Below are positions 6,674 through 15,519 of a stretch of DNA of 64,000 nucleotides, piece by piece (the first letter of the stretch is position 1; every line of letters begins with the position of its first letter). The stretch covers positions 124,001 to 188,000 of the forward strand of contig JAVBWI010000006.1 in the NCBI GenBank assembly GCA_036677445.1, in the 5' to 3' direction. Under the pieces are notes generated by a model that was not told where the DNA came from, searched no databases, and saw only the letters and a program-made list of their open reading frames with translations. The DNA is from JAVBWI01 sp036677445. Lineage in GTDB: Bacteria > Bacillota > Clostridia > Christensenellales > CAG-138. A program made the translations under genes and the position numbers.

Positions 6674-7231
6674 TTATACGCGCTCCATGTATTCACCCGT
6701 GCGCGTATCCACACGGATGCGGTCGCCTTCGTTGACGAACAAAGGTACGCTGATTTTGTAACCAGTCTCAAGCACGGCGGGCTTTGTAGTGCCCGTAGCG
6801 GTATCGCCCTTGAAGCCAGGCTCGGTTTCCTGTACGGTCAACTCAACGAAGTTGGGCGCTTCGACGGAGAAAGGACTATCTTTGAAAAAGCGTACCTTTA
6901 CGTTCTGGTTTTCCACGATAAAATTGATGGCATCTTCCACCTGATCGTAATTCAGGGGCAACTGCTCGTAAGTTTCCGTATCCATAAAATAATACAGTGA
7001 ACCGTCGGAATACAGGTACTGCATTTCTTTGGTTTCGATGTGCGCTTTAGGGTATTTATCCGTGGGGTTGAACGTGCGTTCGAGAACCGAACCCGTCATT
7101 ACATTCTTCAGGCGGGTGCGTACAAAGGCCGCACCTTTGCCGGGTTTCACGTGCTGAAAATCCGAAATGGACCAAACCTGCCCGTCGATCTCCACCGTTA
7201 CGCCCTTGCGAAAATCACCTGCCATAATCAT
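6674..7231 (-). CDS. efp: Elongation factor P
   Basis: A 185-residue EF-P, which enters the ribosomal E site to relieve stalling at polyproline stretches. Three beta-barrel domains are present; the loop HVKPGKGAAF carries the tip lysine K32 where the family is post-translationally modified, and the C-terminal motif RIRVDTRTGEYMERV is intact. The start used is ATGATTATGGC with GGAGG about 10 bases upstream; the second ATG (MAGDF) is an equally possible start. No modification enzyme gene is visible nearby. Confidence 0.95.
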   Translation of the reverse strand: MIMAGDFRKGVTVEIDGQVWSISDFQHVKPGKGAAFVRTRLKNVMTGSVLERTFNPTDKYPKAHIETKEMQYLYSDGSLYYFMDTETYEQLPLNYDQVEDAINFIVENQNVKVRFFKDSPFSVEAPNFVELTVQETEPGFKGDTATGTTKPAVLETGYKISVPLFVNEGDRIRVDTRTGEYMERV

Positions 7232-7355
7232 AGCGCCATATCCTCCAAATCCAATTCTTCTTATGTATAATGTTGTTTATGTTTTGCTGGGATAGCAGCA
7301 TCAAGCGGCATACCCAAATGATTTTACCATAGTATGGGGATGTTCAACAAGGCTT

Positions 7356-8231
7356 TTATCGTGATTGCGCCGCCATTTCATACATTTTTTGCATCGCCGC
7401 CGCGTCCTCCGCCATCGTACCGCGCGATTCGCAAATGACCACCGGCGTATAGCCGCGCTCATACAGCAGGGCGGCAAGCGGCGGGAACTCCGGGCCGAAC
7501 TGCGTATCCGCAAACGTATGGTGCATCTTCTCCCCTCCCGCCGTATACTCAATACGGCTGAAGTGGATGTGCATGTTGCGCGTACGGGAGAGTCCCAGAT
7601 TGTTTTCCAGCGCGTCCAGTATGGCGGTATAGTCTTCTTTTGCGCGAATAGCGCCCTGGCCCCGGCAGTGCAGGTGCCCGAAATCGATGCATGGAAGCAG
7701 ACGTTCGTCTACATTGCACAGCGCAATCACTTCATCGAGATCTCCAAGCTGGTTGAGCTTACCCATTGTTTCGGGGCAAAGAATAAAATCGGAATATCCG
7801 GCAGCATCCAAAAGCTCTATGATCTCTTTGAGTATGCCGCAGGCGCGCTGCAGCGCCGTATCGCGATTCGTCTTACCCGCCGAACCAGGATGGAAAACGC
7901 CGCGCACGGCGCCCATGAGCCGTCCTATATGGGCAGCCTCAAGGAAATATTCCTTGTTTTTTTCGCGTTTTTCAGGCTCTTTCGCAGCAAGGTTGATGTA
8001 GTACGGCAAATGCACGCTCATCTGAATATCGTAACGCTCTGCCTGCTCACGTATCTGGCCGGCTGTTTCCTCGCGTACGCGAATGCCATGCCCAAAGGAG
8101 TATTCAAAAGCGCGCAGATTTAAGCCCGCAAGCCATGCGGGCGCCTGCCATGTGGCTTTATATCCCTGTGCGTAAAATATGTCCGAGTTGCCGGAAGGGC
8201 CAAAACGAATGCCCTGCTTGTCCTTATTCAA
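7356..8231 (-). CDS. Endonuclease IV / xylose isomerase-like TIM barrel protein
   Basis: A 291-residue TIM barrel related to the AP endonuclease family 2 (Nfo). Visible metal-site motifs are SVHLPYYINLA, VFHPGSAG, CPETMGK, PCIDFGHLH and IHFSRIEYT, in the order expected for endonuclease IV. This supports a role in base excision repair at abasic sites, although clostridial paralogs of this type diverge from classical Nfo and may have other substrates. The start is a TTG at 8231 with GAGGA 8 bases before it. It stands alone between efp and sigK. Confidence 0.75.
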   Translation of the reverse strand: MNKDKQGIRFGPSGNSDIFYAQGYKATWQAPAWLAGLNLRAFEYSFGHGIRVREETAGQIREQAERYDIQMSVHLPYYINLAAKEPEKREKNKEYFLEAAHIGRLMGAVRGVFHPGSAGKTNRDTALQRACGILKEIIELLDAAGYSDFILCPETMGKLNQLGDLDEVIALCNVDERLLPCIDFGHLHCRGQGAIRAKEDYTAILDALENNLGLSRTRNMHIHFSRIEYTAGGEKMHHTFADTQFGPEFPPLAALLYERGYTPVVICESRGTMAEDAAAMQKMYEMAAQSR

Positions 8232-8289
8232 TCTACAGTTCCTCTCACAATCCCGTCAGAATAAAACTAGTATACCACAGACGAAACAA

Positions 8290-8976
8290 TTATGTGTCGA
8301 AAGCCTGGTTGAGTTTTCCGAGCGCCTTTTTTTCGATGCGGGATACATACGATCGCGAAATATCCAGCATTTGCGCAATCTCTCGCTGTGTCATACAAAA
8401 TTTCCCCGCAAGGCCGTAGCGAAGCTCTATGACCAGGCGTTCCCGCTCCGTCAGGTGTTGCCGGATGAGTTTCCTGAGCTGCTCAGCGGCAAGCCGCATT
8501 TCCACCTCGTCACCCACAAGCGACGCATCCGAACCCAGCACTTCGGCGAGCGAGATGTCGTTGCCGTCTCGGTCCGTACCGATCGCGTCGTACAGGGAAA
8601 CCTCCGTAGCTTGGCGTTTTTCAGAGCGGATACTCATCAATATCTCGTTCTCAATACAGCGCGCGGCATAGGTCGCAAGCGCCGTCCCCTTATGCATGTC
8701 ATACGTAGAGACGGCTTTGATCAATCCAATTGTGCCGATGGAAATCATATCGTCGCTGTCTCTGCCCGCAGAGGTGAATTTTTTCGCGATATGCGCTACC
8801 AACCGCAAATTGTGCTCGATGAGCATTCCACGCGCTTCGTCATCTCCGAAGGCGCACCGCTCCAGACAGGATTTTTCCTGCTCCGCCGACAGAGGTTCGG
8901 GAAAGGAGTTGCCGCCGTTGATATAGGCGGCAAAGAAGAATATGTCTTTGCAAAGCTGCATTAAAGCGTTCAGCAT
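8290..8976 (-). CDS. sigK: Sporulation sigma factor SigK
   Basis: A 228-residue sigma-70 family factor, uninterrupted by any skin element. GGNSFPEPLSAEQE, EHNLRLVAHIAKKF (region 2.1), SIGTIGLIKAVSTYD (2.2-2.3) and TQREIAQMLDISRSYVSRIE (4.2) match SigK rather than SigE. It would direct late mother-cell genes for coat and cortex. The first 20 residues are hydrophobic (FFFAAYI), like the removable pro-sequence of Bacillus, so pro-SigK processing is possible. The ATG at 8976 follows GGAGG by 9 bases. The start codon lies inside the arm of a 14-base inverted repeat (8973-9016). Confidence 0.93.
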   Translation of the reverse strand: MLNALMQLCKDIFFFAAYINGGNSFPEPLSAEQEKSCLERCAFGDDEARGMLIEHNLRLVAHIAKKFTSAGRDSDDMISIGTIGLIKAVSTYDMHKGTALATYAARCIENEILMSIRSEKRQATEVSLYDAIGTDRDGNDISLAEVLGSDASLVGDEVEMRLAAEQLRKLIRQHLTERERLVIELRYGLAGKFCMTQREIAQMLDISRSYVSRIEKKALGKLNQAFDT

Positions 8977-9016
8977 ATGCTGATACCTCCCTGTTGTGCG
9001 GTGTATCAGCATATGC
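8973..9016 (-). promoter_or_regulatory. Hairpin enclosing the sigK start codon
   Basis: GTATCAGCATATGC (9003-9016) and GCATATGCTGATAC (8973-8986) are perfect inverted arms. On the sigK transcript the 3-prime arm contains the ATG and the ribosome site GGGAGG sits in the 16-base loop. Such a fold could limit initiation of sigK translation. Confidence 0.6.
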
Positions 9017-9073
9017 GGTGAAAGCTTGTAACTTGTTTGTCCTTGGAAAGCTGTATATTTTATCGCCGCAGGC

Positions 9074-9946
9074 TTAGCGGCTTATTGCGTTACTGTTTGC
9101 CGTATTCGCAATGGCCTTAGCTAGATACTCCGTAGCGTTAATTGCTTCTTCAAGTGTATTCTGGTTACGTCCAACATTGATGAGCAGGCAGCGCCCGACA
9201 TGCTGATTATACCTGCCTTTTTTAACCCATATTTGACGGGTTATTGTAGGGCTGATAGTGTTTAATTGATTACACACAGCTTTTGCCAGTGCACAATTAT
9301 CTTTATAATCCGGCTTTTCGGTACTCTCGCCTGCATATTCGCCCGTTCCCACGTCAAGCCCGATACGAGCCACCTTTTTGCCGTCGATCATGACATAGTC
9401 GGTACTTTCAGCCGAGTTGTTGGACGGTGCAAATGCATCACGATGAACATCGATGAAAATTTCGATGGACGGGTATTGTTCTTTATACTTTTGCATAGTG
9501 ACGAGCGACCGTTCGTAAGCTGTAGCCAGTTTGGGTAGCGCGTGGTTGGTTGTATCGTGAATGACATCAATACCGTATTTTTTAAGCGCGTCTTTCAGCG
9601 CGTTGCCTACAGCGACGACATTGTTTTTGGTGTCAGTAGTATGCCAAGGAGAGGTTTCCTCATATGGGGCGTCGCTGGTTGCAGTGTACGCCTCGGTTGT
9701 GTGGGTGTGATATATAAGTACTTTGGGCTCTTTCCCACTTAAGTCAATCATGGCAGGAGCAATATCAAGCAGTTCATCGCGTATCGTTTCGGGTAAACCA
9801 ACATCGATTTTAAGTAGCTCTTCATCAGGTGTTGACGGCGACGGTGCTGCAAGCGCGCTCAAAGGTGAAATAAAAAGGGTTATTATGCTCACGACAAAAA
9901 CAATAGCAGCAGCTAAACGAAGTAAATGGTTATTTTGTTTTTTCAT
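9074..9946 (-). CDS. spoIIP: Stage II sporulation protein P (SpoIIP)
   Basis: A 290-residue SpoIIP, a peptidoglycan amidase and endopeptidase that works with SpoIID and SpoIIM to drive forespore engulfment. An N-terminal signal or anchor helix (residues 8-33) is followed by the amidase-3 type domain with YHTHTTEAY (metal-binding His), E in YKEQYPSIEIFIDVHRDA and its HRDA motif. It is shorter than Bacillus SpoIIP, lacking part of the linker. AGGAGG precedes the ATG by about 8 bases. Base composition and codon use look clearly more AT-rich than its neighbours, which may mean transfer or relaxed constraint. No gpr or other engulfment gene is adjacent. Confidence 0.88.
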   Translation of the reverse strand: MKKQNNHLLRLAAAIVFVVSIITLFISPLSALAAPSPSTPDEELLKIDVGLPETIRDELLDIAPAMIDLSGKEPKVLIYHTHTTEAYTATSDAPYEETSPWHTTDTKNNVVAVGNALKDALKKYGIDVIHDTTNHALPKLATAYERSLVTMQKYKEQYPSIEIFIDVHRDAFAPSNNSAESTDYVMIDGKKVARIGLDVGTGEYAGESTEKPDYKDNCALAKAVCNQLNTISPTITRQIWVKKGRYNQHVGRCLLINVGRNQNTLEEAINATEYLAKAIANTANSNAISR

Positions 9947-10177
9947 TTTTATATCCTCCTCTAAAACTTATGCGAGAGGAGAATGCATATGATGTGTTCA
10001 CGGTTTGTTTAATTTTTGGGCTTCATCGAATAGAACAGGATAGCATATTGGCATCCCGTATTTTGTTATAAGGTAGCGATCATGGGCTTCGTTGAAATCA
10101 AACCGGTTCGTAAAGCGGCTCGCCAATAGAGGTTGACTAAATTCTAATCTTCGAGATTACGATCATCATGGAGTTGC
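9947..10177. other. AT-rich intergenic segment
   Basis: Spacer upstream of spoIIP with the same lowered GC as that gene. I see only a short AATCTTCGAGATT dyad near 10143-10155 and no reading frame or clear promoter. Confidence 0.4.
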
Positions 10178-11428
10178 TTAAACCACACTTTCGGGTATGG
10201 TTTTTTTACGCAGGAGATCCCCCTGCCGCACCTGTACGCTGCAGCCGACCCAAAGCCGCTGCTGCGGATGCGGCGCAAAGGTTACATTCTCCCCCTCCTC
10301 CGTCTGCATGCCGCGGATTATGAGGCTGCGCCCGATATTACCGGGAGAGAGTATCTCCAACGTATCGCCGTCATAAAAGCGGTTACGCTGTTCGACAAGC
10401 GCGCGGCCGGTCTCCGCATCATATTGCAGCACATACGCGCTCAACTCATGGGTATGGATATAGCTGGCGCTGTGCACTGCCTGACCATTCGCGCCGGGGT
10501 CGCCAAACGCAAAGCCCGTCGTATAAGGGCGATGGCTGACCTTCTCCAGTTCCTCTGCCAGCAGGCTATCCGGCGTATAAGGCTCCCCTGTGCTCAGAGC
10601 CTTTGCGTACGCATCCAGCGCCATGCGGTAAGCGTTGACCACTGCTGCGGCATAATAGATGGATTTCATGCGTCCTTCGATCTTGAGGCTGTGTACGCCT
10701 GTGGAAAGCACTTCGGGCAAAGCCGCCAGCAGGTTCAGGTCGCCGGAATTTAAGAGATATGTGCCCAATTCATCCTGTTCAATTGGGAAATAGGCGCCGT
10801 TTTTACCTCTTTCGCGCAGTTCATAGGTCCAGCGGCAAGGCTGCGCACATTCGCCGCGGTTGGAATCGCGCCCATTGATATAATTGCTCAGAAGACACCG
10901 GCCGGAATAGGAAATACACATCGCGCCGTGTACGAAAAGTTCCAATTCCAGTTCGGGCGGACAATTTTGACGCAAAGCGGCGATTTCCTTGAGCGATAAT
11001 TCCCTTGCAAGCACGATTCGACGAATACCCTGTGCATGCCAGAACGCCGCGGCACGCGTATTGAGCGTGTTGGCCTGCGTGCTTAAGTGCAGCGTCATCT
11101 CCGGCACAGCCTCGCGCGCAACGCATATCACGCCCGGATCATTGACAATCAGCGCATCTGCATCCGCGGCCGCAATATCCCGCAGGAATGCGGGCAACGC
11201 ACGAAGCTCTTCGTCACGCGCAAAAGCGTTTACGGCGACATACACACGCCGATCAAGCCTGTGCGCGAGCGCACAGGCCTCATTGAGCTGATCCAGCGTG
11301 AAATTGTCCGCAAAATTCCGAAGGCTCATTTGGCGCATGCCTAGATACACGGCATCCGCTCCAAAGTGAAGTGCGGTCTGTAACCGTTCAGGATTACCGG
11401 CGGGAGCCAGAAGTTCCGGTATACGCAT
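10178..11428 (-). CDS. Peptidase U32 family protein
   Basis: A 416-residue U32 protein. It starts with the family motif PELLAPAGNPERLQTAL, and the signature ELFVHGAMCISYSGRCLLS followed by NRGECAQPCRW supplies the four cysteines that in relatives bind an iron-sulfur cluster. Family members act in tRNA or 23S rRNA hydroxylation (TrhP, RlhA) or were described as collagenases; the RNA-modifying role is the better inference. The long frame reaches further upstream into mltG, but the ATG at 11428 fits the family N-terminus. It follows mltG by 7 bases, the same order as yrrL-yrrN/yrrO in Bacillus. Confidence 0.9.
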   Translation of the reverse strand: MRIPELLAPAGNPERLQTALHFGADAVYLGMRQMSLRNFADNFTLDQLNEACALAHRLDRRVYVAVNAFARDEELRALPAFLRDIAAADADALIVNDPGVICVAREAVPEMTLHLSTQANTLNTRAAAFWHAQGIRRIVLARELSLKEIAALRQNCPPELELELFVHGAMCISYSGRCLLSNYINGRDSNRGECAQPCRWTYELRERGKNGAYFPIEQDELGTYLLNSGDLNLLAALPEVLSTGVHSLKIEGRMKSIYYAAAVVNAYRMALDAYAKALSTGEPYTPDSLLAEELEKVSHRPYTTGFAFGDPGANGQAVHSASYIHTHELSAYVLQYDAETGRALVEQRNRFYDGDTLEILSPGNIGRSLIIRGMQTEEGENVTFAPHPQQRLWVGCSVQVRQGDLLRKKTIPESVV

Positions 11429-11435
11429 AACGCTC

Positions 11436-12584
11436 TTACCAATATTTTGAATATTTTTCGATATTCGCAATATGTTCCTCGTAGGTGCGTGCAAACACAA
11501 GCGCTTTGTTCTCCGGCAACTCCATGTTACAGAAGTAGCGATAATCCGCAGCAAGGAATTCTTCGTTCGGGTAAAGCGCCGCTTCGATCGCCAGCTTGCC
11601 CGGGTTGGAAATAGGTCCGGCAGGCAGCCCGTCATACATATATGTGTTGTAGGGTGAGTCGGTCGCCAGCTCTTCATTGGTATAAACGAACTTGTTTACC
11701 TTGAGCACATACTGCATGGTGGCGCAGGATTCGAGCTTTTGACCGGCGCGCAGCCGATTATGGAATACAGCGGAAACTCTGGGAAAATCCTCTGCAACGG
11801 ACGCTTCACGTTCTATAATGGAAGCGAGCGTTACGACATCGTCAATGGTCATGCCCAGCTCCTGTGCGCGGGCGATATACTCATCCGTAAATATCTCGTT
11901 GAAGCGAACCAGCATTTTATTAATGATGGTCTCGGGCTGCGCATCAATATAGATCTCGTAAGTATCCGGGAATAAATACCCTTCCAAAAGGTAATCGCGT
12001 GGTTTATCCTGATCTTTCTCAATTAAGGCAAGGAACTCATATTTGGAAAAAGCTTCTTCATTGTTGCATAGTGCAAGGAACGCCTGTTGATCCACAGTCA
12101 TGCCGGCCTGGCCCAGCGCCCACAATATGCCGCTAATGGTGTATCCTTCCTGTACGGTGAACTTGGCAGTCGCCTTAGGCGGATTGCCGGCGCAGATGGT
12201 ATCCACGATCTGCGGGATATCCATATTTTTTGAGAGTATATACGTGCCTGCCTTGAGCTTGTTGGCCTTGCCTACAAAATCGACATACACCTTGAATACC
12301 GCCGTATTGGAAATCAGCCCCGGCTTCCCTTCACCGCATGCCTCATACAGCTTGGTCGCGATTCGGCTTGCCGAATCACTGTTATCCACTACCAGCGTGA
12401 ACGGCGTGGGATCGTTGATATCCACGGGGTTGATGTATCTGTTCAGTACATAGTTGAGCGCATAAGAAAAAAGCCCATATGTGATGGCCAGGCTCGTCAG
12501 CAGCACGACGGCCGGCCGCGCGTAACGCCAAATCTTCCTGACAGTTGGAGAAGGCCAGCTTGCTTTTTTCTTTTCTTCCGGCAT
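11436..12584 (-). CDS. mltG: Endolytic transglycosylase MltG
   Basis: A 382-residue membrane-anchored lytic transglycosylase that cleaves nascent glycan strands. A cytoplasmic Lys-rich tail and one transmembrane helix (about residues 20-42) lead to a LysM-like region and the YceG catalytic domain. The catalytic glutamate lies in LASIIEREAS, with FHNRL and YDGLPAGPISNPG as family signatures. GGGAGG lies about 5 bases before the ATG at 12584. A good promoter lies at 12632-12660, and the U32 gene follows directly. Confidence 0.95.
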   Translation of the reverse strand: MPEEKKKASWPSPTVRKIWRYARPAVVLLTSLAITYGLFSYALNYVLNRYINPVDINDPTPFTLVVDNSDSASRIATKLYEACGEGKPGLISNTAVFKVYVDFVGKANKLKAGTYILSKNMDIPQIVDTICAGNPPKATAKFTVQEGYTISGILWALGQAGMTVDQQAFLALCNNEEAFSKYEFLALIEKDQDKPRDYLLEGYLFPDTYEIYIDAQPETIINKMLVRFNEIFTDEYIARAQELGMTIDDVVTLASIIEREASVAEDFPRVSAVFHNRLRAGQKLESCATMQYVLKVNKFVYTNEELATDSPYNTYMYDGLPAGPISNPGKLAIEAALYPNEEFLAADYRYFCNMELPENKALVFARTYEEHIANIEKYSKYW

Positions 12585-12631
12585 AGGTTCCTCCCTAAAC
12601 GGCAATGCAGCCGCGCATGATGTCCGCATTC

Positions 12632-12660
12632 ATTATAGCAAGATTGCGCCGTTGGTGCAA
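12632..12660 (-). promoter_or_regulatory. Promoter of mltG-U32 unit
   Basis: On the minus strand TTGCAC (12655-12660) and TATAAT (12632-12637) are 17 bases apart, about 50 bases before the mltG start. Confidence 0.75.
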
Positions 12661-12706
12661 CCGAACGGGCATATGCAATGTTTGTTTACACAACCCAAGC
12701 CTTGCT

Positions 12707-13048
12707 TTAATTCTCAAGCATACTCAAATCCGCCTCGACAGCTTCGGCGAGCAGCTTGTACACTTTGCCCAGCATGCTGTTGAGCCGGTATTCCGCAAGA
12801 AGGAAAGGAGCGGCGTCGGCGTCAAACTGCAAAAACTCCCCTACACGCTGCAAACGCTCCAATGTCCCTGCATCGCGTCTGCCGGCAATGGCGTCTGCCT
12901 GTACCCGCATCTGCAGCTGGCGATATTCCTGATAGAGTACCCGCGTACTCTCTTTTTGCAGCGCTGCGTCCCGCACGGCAACGTATTGCGTATATTCTTC
13001 GCTGTTGCGCAGAGCTTCTGCAAGCGCCTGCGCGGCCTTATAAACCAT
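12707..13048 (-). CDS. YlbF/YmcA family regulator
   Basis: A 113-residue all-helical protein of the Com_YlbF type (AAQALAEALRNSEEYTQY, then STRVLYQEYRQLQ). In Bacillus, YlbF, YmcA and YaaT form an iron-sulfur complex that steers RNase Y and affects sporulation and competence. Here it lies next to the RNase J gene, which fits an RNA-decay role. AGGAGG stands 7 bases before the ATG. The rnj terminator separates it from RNase J, so it may have its own promoter. Confidence 0.8.
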   Translation of the reverse strand: MVYKAAQALAEALRNSEEYTQYVAVRDAALQKESTRVLYQEYRQLQMRVQADAIAGRRDAGTLERLQRVGEFLQFDADAAPFLLAEYRLNSMLGKVYKLLAEAVEADLSMLEN

Positions 13049-13076
13049 CGAAACCCCTCCTTCTTTTGCTGAAAGT

Positions 13077-13121
13077 AAAAAAGCAAGCGCCGTGGGTCTA
13101 GACCGTGCGGCGCTTGGCTTG
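13077..13121 (-). terminator. Rho-independent terminator of the RNase J gene
   Basis: On the minus strand CAAGCCAAGCGCCG pairs with CGGCGCTTGCTT and is followed by TTTTT. It begins right after the stop codon. Confidence 0.9.
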
Positions 13122-13123
13122 TA

Positions 13124-14779
13124 TTACGGGATTTCCACAATGATGGGCAAAATCATCGGATTTCGCTTTGTTTTGTTGTACAGATACTCGCGCAGCGAAT
13201 TTCGTATGCCGTTTTTGATGTTGGCCCATTCGGACTGCGAACGCTGCTCAAAAAGAGCCGCTTGCGGACGGAGCAACTCGATGGCTTCGTGGATCAGATC
13301 CTCGGATTCGCGCACATATACGAATCCGCGCGAAATCAGTTCGGGCCCGGCCATCAACTTTCCGGTCTTCTTCTGCAGCGCCATCACAATGGCGACAAGG
13401 CCATCCTGCGAGAGCAGGCGGCGGTCCTTGAGCACCACGTTACCAATGTCACCTATACCAAGGCCGTCGACCATAACGCTGCCTGCAGGCACGTTGCCGT
13501 TAATCTTGCCCTTATGGCAGGTCAACTCAACCACATCGCCGATATCCGCCACGAATACGTTTTCCGGGTCGACGCCCATTTCCTCCGCGAGCTGCGCGTG
13601 CATATAAAGATGACGGTATTCGCCATGCACGGGAATAAAATATTTAGGTTTGGTCAGGTTGAACATCAAACGCAATTCCTCGCGACAGGCATGGCCGGAT
13701 ACATGTACGTCCGCCATCTGATCGTATACCACCATGGCGCCCTTTTGGAAAAGCTGATTGATAACGCGCGCGACGCCGCGCTCGTTACCCGGGATGGCCG
13801 AAGCGGAAATGATGACCGTATCGCCTTTGCCGATGTTCAGCTTATGGGAGGAATTTGCCATACGGAACAGCCCGCTCATAGGTTCGCCCTGGCTGCCGGT
13901 GGTGATGACGCATACCTGCTCGTCCCTGAATTTGCGAAGCTTTTCCACATCGACGATCTTTTCGGCCGGGATATTTAAATACCCGAGGTTGATCGCCGTC
14001 TGTGCGATGTTGACCATGCTGCGCCCCTGGAAGCATATGACGCGCTCGTGTGTAATGGCTACATCCGCCACCTGCTGTATGCGATAGATGTTTGAGGCGA
14101 AGGAGGCGACAATCACGCGGCCCTCCGCCGTATCAAAACAATGCTCGAATGTCTTGCCGATCTCCCGCTCGGATTGCGTATGCCCCGGGCGCTCCACGTT
14201 TGTGCTGTCTGAAAGCAATGCAAGCACGCCCTTGGAACCATAATGCGCAAGGCGCGCAATATCCATCGGCTCACCGTCAATGGGCGTATAATCTACTTTG
14301 AAGTCGCCGGTGTGTATCACCGTACCGATCGGCGTTGTAATGGCAAGCGCCACCGCCCCTGCGATAGAGTGGCATGTCTTTATAAATTCTATATTGAAAC
14401 ACCCAAGCCGCAGCGTATCGCCCGGATCAACGCGATGGAGCATTTCATTGCCGATCTTATGTTCCTCCAGCTTATGCTCGATCAACGCCATCGTCAGGCG
14501 CGTTCCGTAAACAGGAACCTGAAATTTCTGCAACGCAAACGGCAATGCGCCAATATGATCCTCATGACCATGGGTAATTAGAAAACCGCGAAGCTTATCC
14601 GCGTTTTTTTCAAGATAGGACATGTCCGGTATGACAAGATCGATTCCCAGCATTTCCTCATCGGGGAAAATCAGGCCGCAATCAATTACTACGATGTCCT
14701 TACCATATTCGATCACGGTCATGTTCTTACCGATCTCGCTGACACCGCCTAAGGGTATAATCTTCAGTTTTGATGCCAA
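13124..14779 (-). CDS. rnj: Ribonuclease J
   Basis: A 551-residue metallo-beta-lactamase/beta-CASP ribonuclease with 5-prime exonuclease and endonuclease activity, central to mRNA decay and rRNA processing. The metal motif HGHEDHIGA is near residue 70, followed by the beta-CASP region with SDSTNVERPGHTQSE and HVSGHA, and a C-terminal dimerisation domain ending in PMILPIIVEIP. A TTG at 14779 is chosen as start: AAGGAGAG lies 7 bases upstream and the protein then begins MASKLKIIPLGG as in the family; an upstream ATG at 14821 has no ribosome site. Its own promoter (14956-14984) and terminator flank it. Confidence 0.95.
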   Translation of the reverse strand: MASKLKIIPLGGVSEIGKNMTVIEYGKDIVVIDCGLIFPDEEMLGIDLVIPDMSYLEKNADKLRGFLITHGHEDHIGALPFALQKFQVPVYGTRLTMALIEHKLEEHKIGNEMLHRVDPGDTLRLGCFNIEFIKTCHSIAGAVALAITTPIGTVIHTGDFKVDYTPIDGEPMDIARLAHYGSKGVLALLSDSTNVERPGHTQSEREIGKTFEHCFDTAEGRVIVASFASNIYRIQQVADVAITHERVICFQGRSMVNIAQTAINLGYLNIPAEKIVDVEKLRKFRDEQVCVITTGSQGEPMSGLFRMANSSHKLNIGKGDTVIISASAIPGNERGVARVINQLFQKGAMVVYDQMADVHVSGHACREELRLMFNLTKPKYFIPVHGEYRHLYMHAQLAEEMGVDPENVFVADIGDVVELTCHKGKINGNVPAGSVMVDGLGIGDIGNVVLKDRRLLSQDGLVAIVMALQKKTGKLMAGPELISRGFVYVRESEDLIHEAIELLRPQAALFEQRSQSEWANIKNGIRNSLREYLYNKTKRNPMILPIIVEIP

Positions 14780-14955
14780 AAAGCAACTCTCCTTTTCGTT
14801 TCTGGCCGTTTCGTCCGGCATACAAGCATTATTTTATGCCGCCTTCAGCAAGTCCCGTGCATCTTTTTTTTTGATGTCTTTGACTTGCGATGGTTGGCAC
14901 CATGCAGCTTGTACATCCAAAGCGAATGCAAGCCATAATCGTTTTAACTCGTGTT

Positions 14956-14984
14956 ATTATACGCCGTAAAGGCCAAAAAGACAA
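14956..14984 (-). promoter_or_regulatory. Promoter of the RNase J gene
   Basis: TTGTCT (14979-14984) and TATAAT (14956-14961) are 17 bases apart on the minus strand, leaving a leader of roughly 170 bases. Confidence 0.65.
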
Positions 14985-15011
14985 GTTAAACCGAATGGAT
15001 GCGGTAAGAGG

Positions 15012-15416
15012 CTAGGTTTTCCCGAGCTGCAGCAGCATTCCTCCGGCTACGCCGGCGATAAATCCCATCAGCATATCCGCCACCAGGCCAAAGTTCAGTG
15101 CCATGGTCTTTTCCACCAGCGCAAATGCGAGAAACGCAAGCAGCACATAGAATGCGCCACTGACGCCGGCCCATAGCCAAGGCTTCTGCTGGCAGCCACG
15201 GGCGGTAATGAATCCGGCGAAGCCTGCACAAAGCGCCTTTATGATGCTGGTTACGACGGAAATGCTGCCTTCGCCGAATAGCTCCCATTTGAGCAACAGC
15301 GCAAACGCGAGTATGGCGATAACGGTCAGTACGCATCCGAACAGCGCGGCTTTTAATATCCGCAGAAAAATGCCGCTTTGGGGAGCCGTCTGCTTCTTTC
15401 TTCGCGTCGATCTCAT
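15012..15416 (-). CDS. TIGR04086-type small membrane protein
   Basis: A 134-residue membrane protein with a basic N-terminus (RSTRRKKQ) and four predicted membrane helices, ending GGMLLQLGKT. The pattern of hydrophobic segments and the position next to yajC match the clostridial TIGR04086 family of unknown function. The ATG at 15416 has GGGAGGG 7 bases upstream; the frame extends further but without a ribosome site. A strong terminator separates it from yajC. Confidence 0.75.
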   Translation of the reverse strand: MRSTRRKKQTAPQSGIFLRILKAALFGCVLTVIAILAFALLLKWELFGEGSISVVTSIIKALCAGFAGFITARGCQQKPWLWAGVSGAFYVLLAFLAFALVEKTMALNFGLVADMLMGFIAGVAGGMLLQLGKT

Positions 15417-15459
15417 GTATTTGCCCTCCCAATCCCTATGGGAATACCTATGCGAATAC

Positions 15460-15497
15460 AAAAAAAAACATACCGACAACATCACGCTGTCGGTATG
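15460..15497 (-). terminator. Rho-independent terminator of yajC
   Basis: CATACCGACA and TGTCGGTATG form a perfect stem with a 9-base loop, followed on the minus strand by nine T. Confidence 0.95.
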
Positions 15498-15519
15498 CGT
15501 TAGCAGGGCTTGATTGCGC

